The translations under genes and the position numbers were made by a program. From Datisca glomerata (taxonomy: Eukaryota; Streptophyta; Magnoliopsida; Cucurbitales; Datiscaceae), in assembly GCA_003255025.1 (NCBI GenBank), contig QANY01009110.1:1426001-1490000 (forward strand): a DNA stretch of 64,000 nt. Direction: 5' to 3'. Under the pieces are notes generated by a model, which worked only from the letters and a program-made list of their open reading frames with translations, had not been told where the DNA came from and searched no databases. This document shows positions 11,150 through 23,400 of the stretch, in pieces. The number at the start of each line of letters is the position of its first letter. The first letter of the stretch is position 1.

Positions 11150-12541
11150 GATCTTCACATAGACGAAGCGGCTCTTAATCCAAAACATGTGATGATTCAG
11201 CAATATATTTACGCAACATCGAGATATGAAACACATTGTGTGCAACAACCAAGGCTAGCGGTAGAGCCACACGATATGCCACAACTCCAATCTGTTTTAA
11301 GATCTCGAAAGGACCTATAAAATGAGGACTAAGCTTTCTTTTCTTGCCAACTCTCATAACTACCTTCATGGGAGCTATCTTTATCACCCACTTCAAATTC
11401 TAGGTTCTTCCTACAAACATCCGTGTGTAATTCTTTTGACGACTCTGAGCAGTTTTGATTCTTTCTTGAATTTTGTAAATAACAACATTCACTTGTTGAA
11501 CCATATCTGGGCCTAATAGTTTTCTTTCACCAACTTCATCCCAATGGATAGGCGACTGACATTTTCGTCCATATAAAGCTTCAAATGGTGATGTCTTGAT
11601 CATTGCCTGATAACTGTTATTGTATGCAAACTCAACGAGATGCAACTAATTACTCCAACTAACTTTGAAGTCCAAAACATATGCTCTGAGTATATCCTTA
11701 AGTGTCTGAATGGTCCTTTCCGACTGTCCATCAGTTTGAAGGTGAAAAGTTTTACAAAAATTTAGTTGCTTACCCAAAGCTTCTTGAAAACTATGCCAAA
11801 ACTTGGAGGTAAATCTTGGATCACGATCTGATACAATGGATACAGTTACACCATGCAGTCTGACGATTTATTTCATATACAACTTCTCCCAATATTCTAC
11901 TGAAAACGTTATACGGCCTGGCAGGAAGTGGGCAGATTTAGTCAGTCGATCGACTATAACCCAAATAGTATCTTGTATCATATCCCTTCACAGTACTTGG
12001 TAATCTTGTATCATATCTTGTATCTCATTTCCATTGGGTATCTCTAGAGGTTGCAAAAGGCCGGCCGGACGTTGGCGTTCAGCCTTCACTTATTGGCAAG
12101 AAAGATATTGTTCCATGAATTTGGCTACATCACGCTTCATACTATTCCACCAAAAGTGTCGTCCTAAATCATGACACATCTTCTTACTACCCGGATGAAT
12201 AGAATAAGGAGTGTTGTGTGCTTCATTTTTAGTATGTCTTTCTTCAGATCCGCGCTATCAGGTACCACCACTCTATCCTTGAATTTGAGGATTCCATCAC
12301 TTGAAACTATAAAATTTGTCCACTTAGCACATCCTAGCTCTAATCCGATCTTTATTAATGTATCATCCTCATTCTGGGCTTCGCGAATTCTGTCTTGAAG
12401 TGTAGGTTTGCCTGTTAAATGATTGAGCTTAACTGTAGCGCCTTGAGCCAAGACTTCCATTTCTAACCTCTCAATATCATTTTGAATGGATCGTTGAGCA
12501 GTAAACAGTGTTTGAAACACCTGATTTCCTACTAAAGGCAT
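11150..12541 (-). pseudogene. Gypsy integrase with chromodomain-like tail, inverted fragment
   Basis: The minus-strand frame 12541-12164 begins the N-terminal integrase region (LQDRIREAQNEDD, then GILKFKDRVVVPDSADLKKDIL). The core follows in broken frames: SSTYHPQTDGQSE-like DNA is recognisable near 11700-11740, then FAYNNSYQ...TSPFEALYGRKC at 11645-11540. The C-terminal part (11396-11175) has KLSPHFIGPFEIL and HNVFHISMLRKY, typical of gypsy integrases. Several stops make it non-functional. Confidence 0.8.
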
Positions 12542-12559
12542 CTACTACTACATTAGCCT

Positions 12560-13090
12560 TACCAAAATGGTAATTAATGATGCAATCATAATACTTAACA
12601 AGCTCCAACCATCTGCATTGCCTCATATTAAACTCTTTCTGTGTGAACAAATACTTTAGACTCTTGTGATCTGTGAATATATCTACATTTGATCCATAGA
12701 GATAGTGACGTCAAATCTTCAAAACAAAATTACTGTTGCGAGTTCCATATCATGGGTTGGATAGTTTTGCTCATATCCTTTTAGTTGTCGTGAAGCATAG
12801 GCAATGATCTTTCCATGTTGCATCAACATACAACCCAAACCAACACATGACGCATCATTATAGATAACAAAATTATCATTTTCTGAAGGTAGGGTAAGAA
12901 CTAGTGCTGTCACCAACCTTTGTTTGAGTTCTTGAAAACACGCCTCACACTCTTATGACCAAAAGTACTGTGCATTTTTCCTTGTTAACTTGATTAACGG
13001 CACATCAATTTTAGAGAATCCCTCTACAAACCTCCGATGAGCTGACCAAACCCAAGAAACTCCTAATTTCCTTAACACTTGAAGTGATAA
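12560..13090 (-). pseudogene. Gypsy RT C-terminus and RNase H, inverted fragment
   Basis: On the minus strand the frame at 13080-12953 holds the RT thumb (SVKEIRSFLGL, RRFVEGFSKI, KLTRKNAQYFW). After a stop and frame change the RNase H region at 12916-12719 shows [15 protein letters not shown] and [18 protein letters not shown]. It continues as a frame-broken RHYLYG...[11 protein letters not shown] stretch to about 12620. RNase H would degrade the RNA of the RNA-DNA hybrid. The first residues join directly onto the end of the + strand RT at 7950. Confidence 0.8.
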
Positions 13091-13098
13091 TCCTGTGA

Positions 13099-14075
13099 AA
13101 TTCGTGATGTTAAAAATGAGCTCTATACAGAGCAGGATGATACAGAATGAGAAATTCAAACAAAGAAAAAGTTAAATTAATGTTGGTTTGGATTTGGAAA
13201 ATCAAAATCAAGATATGATTAACAAGAATGACGTAAGCCTTTTAAGAGGTGTGTGAGACATCAGGCAGTGGGGGCTGCCATCTTTGAAGAAAATTATATG
13301 CCATTAACTTTTAGCAGCCTTTCTTATGTTTCTAAAGTCCTTCAAACAATCTTTGAACCATGAACAATACGAAAAGAAGAACAAAAAAATAGAACTGCTA
13401 TCTTATACAATTACCCACGTATTTTCTCGTATAATCTCGTATAAGGGAATACGAGAAATGTAAGGATGATGAACAAAATGGACAGACAAACCAACTGCCA
13501 AACAAAAAATATTGACATCTAAGTATAACCATCAGTCATACAGCTGCTATGTGGAAGAAATAGCATTCATTAGGAAATATCACATGCATATTTACAATAC
13601 ATCTGAATTCAACAATATTGAAACCGACAAAATCCACGTTGGCACCTCCACTAGAGCAAGTAAAATGACAAAGTTCAAAGTTAGATCACAGTAAAAAAAA
13701 GGAATTGCCCACAGACTCCGATACAATGTACTGAAATCTTGATGACCGAACAAATACATGAGTAAGCTACATGCAAATGACGAAGCTACATATTTATAGA
13801 TTAAGCTGCAGAGGACTAAGCTTCCCACATATAAACACGTAACCAACCATGCGTCAAACTCTCTCTGTCCCAATATCATTCAACAATCAGCAAATTACAC
13901 AAAATAAAAAAAAACCTTCTCGCCCAAACTTAATCCTACAGTGGTGGTTTGACGGTTTGACAGAGAGAAAATAATTAGCGAAATAAGAATTGAGAGAATA
14001 AATCAGAGAAGGAAGATAAAACAAAAAGAAAAATAAAATCACGGCCTTAACTCACTGAAGCTCCATTGTGATTTC
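13099..14075. other. Intergenic, downstream of the rearranged gypsy element
   Basis: No coding sequence is supported. A small self-complementary group (CTCGTATAATCTCGTATAAGGGAATACGAG) lies at about 13434-13456. If the minus-strand first exon at 14085-14160 is real, this stretch would be its first intron, and any further exons would have been affected by the gypsy insertion or inversion. Confidence 0.4.
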
Positions 14076-14084
14076 GACGCACTT

Positions 14085-14195
14085 ACTCGACGCGAGCTCT
14101 CATCGGCAAAAAACGGCGTTCAAGGATGACGACAAGGGAAAGAGGGAGGCGTTGGGGGAAAGAGGGAGGACTGTTTTAGGATTTTTATACAGAGA
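14085..14195 (-). promoter_or_regulatory. Possible minus-strand promoter and short first exon
   Basis: On the minus strand a TATA-box-like TATAAAAAT (about 14189-14181) is followed by a pyrimidine-rich CCTCCCTCTTTCCC leader. An ATG at 14103 opens a short reading (M-R-A-R-V), followed directly by a consensus 5' splice site GTAAGTGCG (about 14086-14078). This layout is that of a core promoter, 5' UTR and first exon. No downstream exons are recognisable to the left, where the gypsy element sits, so this may be the orphaned start of a disrupted gene or a non-coding RNA promoter. Confidence 0.35.
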
Positions 14196-16980
14196 CGTGA
14201 GGAAGACAAAATGATGACTTTTTTAGGAAATTTTTTGGAGGATGCCATATTGGGAAGTGTTAATTAATATAAATTAATATAAAGTAAGAATTGTCTATTA
14301 AAATTTAAGAATTGTCATATGATTAACTTCATAAGATATAGAGTTTATTAAAAAGGAATTGTTATAAAATATTAAGAATCGTCTATTAAAATATAAAGTT
14401 TGTCATAGGATTTCATTTCCCAATTCATAAGTTAAGATATTTTTTTATCTATTGCTTTGATGTATATGATGATATTATAAACTTATAGATGTTAAGTCAT
14501 GTTATTGACATTAATACCAATTAGAAATAACACGTACAACGCACGTAATATTAATATAGTATATTAAATAGTATACAAATTGTATATTTTTTAAATTGAG
14601 TAAAAATGTATTTATTAATTCTATTTTTTTATATTTTAGATAATCAATTATTTGATGATTTTACCATCTAATTAGTGATAGTAATAATGGCTTTTCATTG
14701 TAATAAATGATTTTTTTGTTGTATTTAACTTATAAAAGTTATATATTTTCTAATATCATATGTTTTCGATCCATATTTTTTATATCAAATTTTAAAATGG
14801 AAACGTAATATACATATTCAGTAACCGTATCCGAACTATTACATATCACGTATTATTGACCGATTTTTTTCGTGTTTGACCGTTTAATACTCATATTATA
14901 TTTATCGAATAATACTCCATATTTTTACCATTCCGAATTAACAAACTATGATCTAGACTCACATTCAATTGAGATTGTGTTTTTCTTTTTTATTTCATTT
15001 TGGGTTTTCCTTAATAATTAGTGAGAGCAGAATTTTTATTAGGAAAAAGAAACAAATGACAATAAAGATATTATATTATATAAATTAAAATGCAAAGTTT
15101 TAGCTAAAAATACTATCTTTTAGATAAAATGAATTACAAAACAAAAAGGTAAAACTACTACATATGAGAATAAATTCAAAATTGAAAATAACAAAAACAC
15201 TCTTTTCATATTATAATTACATCATGATTTATTTTTCAATAAATAAAAAGATTCTACATTCATTTATATATAGTATTATATTAAAATATTAAAATTAAAA
15301 ATAAAAAAAAAAGATGAAAAAGCCTACATTCATATTATATTTATCGAATAATACTCCATATTTTTACCATTCTGAATTAACAAACTATGATCTAGACTCA
15401 CATTCAATTGAGATTGTGTTTTTCTTTTTTATTTCATTTTGGGTTTTCCTTAATAATTAGTGAGAGCAGAATTTTTATTAGGAAAAAGAAACAAATGACA
15501 ATAGAGATATTATATTATAAATTAAAATGCAAAGTTTTAGCTAAAAATACTATCTTTTAGATAAAATGAATTACAAAACAAAAAGGTAAAACTACTACAT
15601 ATGAGAATAAATTCAAAATTGAAAATAACAAAACACTCTTTTCATATTATAATTACATCATGATTTATTTTTCAATAAATAAAAAGATTCTACATTCATT
15701 TATATATAGTGTTATATTAAAATATTAAAATTAAAAACAAAAAAAAGATGAAAAAGCCTATATTCTTAGTTATAAAAAGTTAAAAAGACTCATATGCCTC
15801 CGTTATATTAGTATCCATTTAACTTTTTAACATGAAAATATAATCAATAATCGCTACAATTTGTTATAATCATTTATAATTAGTAATAAAATAAGGAGAT
15901 ATGCCAAAAGGTTATGGGGATGAATTAGCATGGAATGTTTGGATAATGACACTTGGCAACAGTTTGGATATCATACTTGGCACAATTTAGAGTGTACATA
16001 CTCAACTTTATATCCATTACTTATAAATGGAGTTAAGGATGGAGAAACATTTTTTTGACATAAATTGCATTTATTATTATGTGAAATTTCAAATTGTTAA
16101 ATCTTTTGGTATTACCTTTATCGAAATCACATTTATTATGCTAATTATTAAAAATATATTAATTATGAAATATTAAGAGACAAATTAGTTAAATAGATTG
16201 AATTTTGTTAAAGAATTGGATAAGTGATAAATTGATATTGAAATTCATACTTCAAATATTTTTTTATCTTTTTAAGTCTATAGTATATATAAATGGGACT
16301 AGGAGATGGAATCATTTTTTGACACATTCACTCATTATTATATGAAATTATAAATTAAAACGTCTCATTATATTCTCTCTCAAAATCACATTTACAATTC
16401 TGATTATTCAAAATAAATTGAATTACATCAAAGAATTCTATAAGTAAATAATTCAATATTAAAATTAACAGTTATCTTTTTTACCTTTTTGAGTGAATAA
16501 AACCTATTAACAAAATAACAATAAGAAACTAATTAACAAGAGTCAATATAAGCACCAAATCAAAAATATCAAGAGGAATCACATTAAACCAAATACGACA
16601 AGGAACCGAAACAAATGTCAGTTTCATGGTACGATCAACAATCAAATTGCAGTATCTAAGAACATGTCAAACTGATATATTAATTAAAAAAGTTATTCTC
16701 TCTATAACAACACAAAACATGTCAAATCTTTAGTATTTGACATGATAAATTAGAAGGCGATCAAACACTTTTATGTGTAGTCCTATACATACTTTTGTAC
16801 ATGTTATTTTTTTGTTAGTTTTTTCAACGCACGTATACTTGATCAGTACAAAGAAATTTCAGTTATATTTAGGGGTCAATGTATAATTTAGAAATACTTG
16901 GGAAATATTTTGTAAATTTAGGAACTAGAAAATGCGAACAAATATGTGTATGAAGTTATATAAAAAGCAACGTAATCGGG
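14196..16980. other. Very AT-rich intergenic region upstream of BTAF1
   Basis: No gene is seen. The region contains a tandem duplication (see 14891-15765), a hairpin-forming ACGTACAACGCACGT motif at about 14532-14547, and two diverged copies of a 170-bp stretch at about 16020-16200 and 16265-16440 that share a TATAAATGG...TTTTTTGACA...TTATTATnTGAAATT pattern. The last few hundred bases presumably include the BTAF1 promoter. Confidence 0.5.
14891..15765 (+). repeat. Tandem direct duplication, two units of about 437 bp
   Basis: The unit starting TCATATTATATTTATCG at 14891 begins again at 15330, so the period is 439 bp. The second unit ends near 15763, where both units read AAAAAGCCTA followed by TATTC or CATTC. 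The copies differ by only a handful of substitutions and short indels (for example CATTCCGAATT versus CATTCTGAATT), so the duplication is fairly recent. It holds no coding sequence. Confidence 0.85.
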
Positions 16981-17460
16981 ATGCAAGGAAAGGGTTTCCG
17001 TCTTCGGTCGTCGACTGAGAACCAAACTGTTGAAGGAGAGGAAGCCAATTGTTCTCTTCGCTCTGTTTCAACCAATCTCTCTTTATCTCTATTTGTACAA
17101 GGTAAATCTTTCCCTAACATTCATTCATTTCTCTTCTTCCCATGTTCCCAACTGAACTAAATCAGCAATTGGATCTCGGAGGAATTATGGTTCCGTTGTT
17201 GTCACCGGGAATTGAAGTTTTCAGATTTCAAGCGAAAATGCAGATATTACGCAAACCTTTTGCTTTCCAAATTCTATTTGTTATTGGTTTGTCACTTGCA
17301 TTTGTGTGTTTTTATCCGTAATTGTTGGTTTGACGAAGTGCAGGCCTTCACAGATACGAATTTCACCGGGATACTACAACAAGTGAGCCTAATGGTGGTA
17401 TTGGTAACAGTGATGCTGTTGCCACCCATATGCATTGTTTATTTGTAGGAATGTTAAATT
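16930..17460 (+). promoter_or_regulatory. BTAF1 promoter end and 5' UTR with a leader intron
   Basis: From about 16985 the composition changes to mixed, transcript-like sequence with pyrimidine-rich TCTCTTCGCTCTG and ACCAATCTCTCTTTATCTC tracts. A 5' splice site is likely at 17101/17102 (ACAAG/GTAAAT). A second leader exon may lie at about 17344-17382 (GCAG/GCCTTC ... CAACAA/GTGAGC), and the last acceptor is TTTGTAG at 17447, just before the ATG at 17461. The exact transcription start cannot be read from the sequence. Confidence 0.5.
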
Positions 17461-20400
17461 ATGGCCCAGCAGTCATCCCGTCTGAATCGCCTGCTCACCC
17501 TCTTAGACAGTATCCTTCTTCGTAAATCTTATTTATTAAACGCAATGGTATTTTGTTTTTAAATTGTTTTTTCTTTAACCAAATGCTTAAAGCTGGTTCT
17601 ACCCAAACAACGAGATTTACGGCAGCTCGTCAGCTGGGTGATATTGCGAAATCTCACCCTGAAGATTTAAACTCTCTTTTAAAGAAGGTACGTCTGTTTT
17701 CGGTGTATCATTTATTTCTATATTGGATCTCGTGGTTTTGTCGTGATAGTTGATAGACATTATGTATTTTGTTTATGTTTCCAACGTCACCATGTATTAA
17801 TTACTTTTCTTTCCTGGTTCTGAAAGGGGTTGTAACATATGTATTTTGTGCCACTTTCTTTAATCTCCCATTTTAATGGGTTCCTAATTTACTCATGTAC
17901 TATATATCCGATCAAATTAGGTTTCTCAATATCTACGAAGTAAAAATTGGGATACAAGGGTTGCTGCTGCTCAGGCTATTGGGGCTATTGCTCAGAATGT
18001 TAAGCACACATCTTTATCTGAGTTTTTTGCTCGTGTTGAATTGAAGATGTCTGAGGCTGGCATTTCTCGTGAGGTGTCGGATGTACTGGCATTGCCTAAC
18101 TTGCAATCTGCATTCAGAAGGTTCCTCTCTCTGTTGCCTTTAGTTTTGGGTGTTTCTGATTCATGCTTGCTGATCCTTTTACGAAGGGAGGGTTGCAGGG
18201 GGATGTGAATTGTTGCTATATTTGTACTTAATGCCATTCTTTTCTATAACAGCTTTGATATAAACAAGGTACTTGAGTTTGGTGCTCTAGTGGCATCTGG
18301 GGGACAGGTAAAATGGTCTCTAAGTTCTTGGTTTCGGATGAAATTACAGTATATGGCAGACACTCTATTTCTCTCTACTTAACACACACATTACATACTC
18401 CTATTCCTATATTGATGGGCATATTTATATTTCTTCTTTAATTCGTATCCGACAATCTGCATCTTATTTTTTAGTATTTCGTTGCTGACCCGATGGTCTT
18501 CTGATTGCGCTTTTAAATGGACTCTAGAGTATGAAACCTTTAAGCCGGATAAATTCATACACTGGATACACTGCGGAGCCAATAAGTAGATTTCATGACT
18601 AATGCTAATGAGAAACAAGAGAAGTTTATGCTATTTTATCCACTATTTACTCGACTGTGTGTAACAAGGAACGACCAAAAAGCTGCTCAAATGGGCACCT
18701 GTGGCATTATGTGGAAAAAATTGCATTAGTTTCAGGGATCTCTGATTCTTTCCTTAAATTTTGGCCATTATAGTAATTTTTTGCTTGAAATTGCTTAACT
18801 TACAAAATGTTTGGTGAAGCAAGCACTTGGCTTTGTCTGTTGACTATTTTTCCTGTGATTCATTTACTGCCCTGCATCATGTTGTAAATTCTGAAACCTT
18901 AAATTGTGATTTGTTCAGGAATACGATATTGCAAATGATAATATTAAAAATCCAAAGGAGCGATTGGCTCGCCAGAAGCAAAACCTTCGACGCCGCTTGG
19001 GTAATTCTTATATTTATATGTAGTTTTCTTTCAGGATTAATCTAGATATTAGCCTGTTACTTATTTGTGTTTAGTCCAATAGTATTGAAGACTGCAACTG
19101 GTAATTGAGAAAAACATGCGTGTTAGATGTAGCTGGCTCACAAAAATGACCACTTGTAATGTACTTTTGATCTGTATCAATGCCTTAGACCACTATAGGG
19201 AGTACAGATCATATGCTGTTTAGTTTCTCTTTCTCTCCCTTTTCGGCAATGGCTTGCAGTTTTCTCATGTTTGCACATAAGAAGATGGGGAATTTGCTCT
19301 ACATTGTGATGTATTGGTTATTGATGTTATATAATATATGTTCTTAATGAAAGGAGTTGTCGATTCTTGCGGCTTTACGCCAAATGCCACAAGGACGGCG
19401 CTTACTGTTTCAAGAGAGTAATTAATTATCAATAGAGGGAGAGTAAGAGGTGATTTTGTTGGTATGACCTGCTTGGCTACGTGTACACTTGTTCTTTTCA
19501 AATTCTGGAAAAGATATATGAGTTTTGGTCCCTCCTTTGACTCATCTTTATTTTACATTTCCTTATTGTGTAGTATGCTTTAGCTTCTTTTCCTATCAAT
19601 AAATAAGTACGGACTCCTTTGCACAGGTCTTGATATATGTGAGGGATTCATGGATGTCAATGACATGATAAATGATGAAGACCTTATTCTGCAAAAATAT
19701 AACTCACATGGAAATGGATTTGGCGAAAGAATATACTCATCACGGTCTGTACACAATATTCATCAATTTGTTGCGAATGTGGTTCCCAACATCATGTCTC
19801 GAAGGCCAAGTGCTCGAGAGTTGAATCTTTTGAAACGAAAAGCAAAAGTAAATTCCAAAGACCAAACAAAGTGCTGGTCTGAAAATGGGGATGCAGATGT
19901 ATCTAATATAGCAGTGCCGGGGGGCTCATGTTCTGATTCATCAACTTCTCATAAGGTTTGAATACTTTCGTTTATCTCTTTTTGACTTTATGTGCAATTA
20001 TATTAGGTGGTCAATACCTCTGATGATTCTCAAAGATTTATTGGGCACTGCTTTGAATTGTGCTGTGGTTATATATCACTTCTACGGACTGTTCTCTTGT
20101 CTTCCTTCATTCTTTTCTCATAGAAAAGTATGAACTATGTTATTCTTCGTTGGCATATATGCATTTTCTGATTTTTTTCCTGCCTTTGGATGTCGACAAA
20201 AAGGGTATTCTCTCTCTTTTACTTCATAAGAGTATGACTACAAGGTACCAAGATTCATATATGGGATGATATATTGGTAGAGTATTAATCTTTAAGTGAG
20301 GCGTTCCCATTGTAATTACGAAGAACTCTTCATGCAGGTGCTTATAGATGCTAATATTGATGAAGATAGTTTTGACCATGATAGAGATGGACTATGGCCT

Positions 20401-23400
20401 TTTCATAATTTTGTCGAGCAACTCATTCTTGATATGTTTGATCCTGGTAAGAGTTTGTCTTTGGACTTTGTTGTAGGGTGGTATTTCTTTTCTCTTTTTT
20501 AATTTTTCCTCTTATATTCTCACCTTCCTGGTGGGGTGCTCTTTGGGACACTATCAATGATCAGTTTGGGAGATCCGGCATGGTAGTGTGATGGCTTTGA
20601 GAGAAGTTTTAACTCACCAAGGAGCTGCTGTTGGAGTTTTTGTGCCCGACTTGAACTCTGATGGTGCTTCATCTGTTGATTTGGAAGACCAAAGAATTGA
20701 AAGTTCAATTAAGCAGGAGGGTCAGATTGACTTGAATATGCAATTGGTAACAGATGAGTTTGAGCCAAAACCGAAAAGACAGAAGTTCGAAAATGCGTCA
20801 TCTCCACCATTGGATCTTATGATATCCGCCGGCAAGGATGCTAAGTTGGAAATCAGCATGAAGGTTGAAGACGGGGGTTGGGACTCGCCTTCATGTCAGG
20901 TTAACAATGAACTTGAATTAAGTTCCGTTAGGGTAGAGCCTGAATCTCATTTAAGTGGTTTATGTAACAAAACTTCTGGGATTTTGGAGCCAAAGATCTG
21001 CTCTGATGATAAAGTTGCCTTGGAGGAATCTAATGTGCTGAAAGATCTTCCTGATAAGTGTGAGCTGCTGAATTTGGTTAACATGGCTAGGCATTCCTGG
21101 ATTAAAAATTCTGAATTTCTTCAAGACTGTGGAATTCGTTTCTTGTGTATATTGTCACTAGATCGGTATGATTCCTGTATTCTTGTTCAGAGTTGATACT
21201 ATTCTGATTTTTTCAACTATTCTGATTTTTTTCTGTCCTTGTTGAGCCTGAAAGTGAACTTGATGGTTTTGGCTCAGTTTGAACGTGTGTGATTGTCTGG
21301 TTTTGTCCGTGTCCATGGTGTGTTTGTTATTATATAATCTCCCTAACTTCTTTTTAACGTTCCCTAACTTTTTATCTTTCTAATTTGTTTCAGTTTTGGA
21401 GATTATGTGTCTGATCAGGTTGTTGCTCCAGTGCGTGAAACCTGTGCGCAAGCATTAGGAGCAGCGTTTAAGTACATGCATCCTACACTAGTGAAAGGAA
21501 CGTTAAATATTTTGCTGAAAATGCAGGTAGGTGCCTATGTGCAAATCTGACTTTTATGATGACGGTGCTCTATACATACATCAGTAGTTTATTTTAGATT
21601 CAGTCTTCTAGTTGTAATTTCTATGCTTCTGTCGTTCTTATGTTCAGTGTAGACCAGAATGGGAAATTCGTCATGGGAGTCTTTTGGGTATAAAGTATTT
21701 GGTTGCAGTGCGACAGGTATTATCATGTTAGAAAAAATTTCTGAATTTTTTGTTTAACTATTTATTTGAAATTGATGTGTCATATATGTTTTCTTACACG
21801 CCGTAGCTTTTATTGGATGTTATAAGAAATGGAATCTTATTTATTAAACAGTGTAACAACGAAGAGGACAACAGAGCTTCTAGCGAGTTCAATAGAATTT
21901 TTTTTATATAAGAAACTAGATACACACACACACACACTAAAAAGAGATAATTACAAGAAGAGGCTTGTTGTATAAGAAATCCAACGAGTTCAATAGAATT
22001 ATAAAATGTCAATATATCTAAGTCTTCGCCTTCTAACTGAAAAGGATCAAAAGGAATTAATTATCTTTATTCGTTTTTAGCTTTAGCAGGATATGCCCGT
22101 TTGGATACCAAGAATCTAACACTATATATTATAATCTGTGGTTGATTTTTTTTGAAACTGCAGTTAGAAGTTTGGGGTAGCCAAACACCATTTGTGCTTG
22201 AAAAATTTCAAGCGTGAATGTCAGTTACATTTATTGCCACTTATTGTTTTCAGATGGTAAAGTTGTGTTAGAGGTTTGAGGCGTTTCACATTTGCCACCA
22301 AAACAGAGAGTCTAAGATGACAAGTCTTTGATAACATGTGGTAGAAGAAATGGAGTCAATAAAACAATATTGATTTTTTAGTAGGAGAAATGGACCTTAG
22401 ACCAGTGAGAATCTAGATGATTGAAAAAAGTATAAACTCCGTGAAAACTTCGTGCCCGCCTCTTGAACATGTTATTTGTCCGCCTCTTCGTTTTTTGTGG
22501 ATTGGAAACTTTTATGGTTGTAATGAGGGATCATTTTGGTTTGTTTTTTGCTTTTTCTGTTTCGGTGGATTTCTTATCCTTCCAAAGCTGTTACTGTACT
22601 CCTTTTCTTTTTGAATATGGTATTTGTTTCAAATGTCTTGGGTTGACATTTAAAGAACCTGCATTCCCAATGAGAAAACTTTTGGTGTTCGGTCAAGATA
22701 GCTTATCCTCCTAAGCCGTTTTTTGTACATCTTCGCATCAATACAAAATTTGTTTCTTATAAAAAAATTCCTAGTGTAAGACAATGAAAAAGAAAGTATT
22801 AATTGCTAATGCTTTTATAACAGTATCCTATAGAAAAAAAGTATTAGCTGTTAAGAAGAGCTTTTTTTCCTGGTGTAATTAGTGCTAAGCAGAGCTTAAT
22901 TCTTGTTTTTATGACAAGTAGGATGCTTTAGGCTAGTAGATACTCTCCCCAGAGGACAAATTGTCTTTGACAAGTATGGCCTTATCCCAAAATATGTAGG
23001 ACATTGGTTCAAGGTTATTTTACATTCAACGTTAGATTGTAAACCTTACTAAATTCACTTCAAAGTACCACATCAGAGAAGATAGTTCTCGACAAAAATG
23101 GAAGGTAAAGTCAGAGAATGGATCTAGATGAAAATGGAAGGCAACTCCCCAGTTTTCCTAGTAATATTTGAAGTAGTATCTAAAAAATCCCAATGTTCGT
23201 TTCTCTCTTTCTCAATAGTCGCACATTTACCCCAACCTCAGTCTCGCAACTTTCCATACTTGTCTTACTCGTACATAGTTTCTGAATTTTACATGCTATC
23301 TTCGTCTTTCTTGTAATGATGTTCCTTTATTTACCCTATTGTGTTTTGTTGCTTATACGATTTATTGATATATTTGGCCAGAGAGGAACATAAGATTATT

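Larger units (their letters stand above)
10949..13090 (-). mobile_element. Ty3/gypsy element, 3' half (RT end, RNase H, integrase), inverted
   Basis: Reading the minus strand from 13090 to 10949 gives, in order, the RT connection motif EIRSFLGL (about 13045-13080), FVEGFSKI, RNase H, an integrase zinc-finger region, the integrase core and a C-terminal chromodomain-like tail. A polypurine tract (AAGGAGGGGAGAATG) then leads into the LTR. This is exactly the part missing from the + strand half at 2891-7955. The C-terminal tail (VPIQILDKKTKVLRTKEV ... ESTW ... YPNLF, about 10985-11150) is like that of Tekay/Del chromoviruses, which also have LTRs of this length. Confidence 0.85.
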
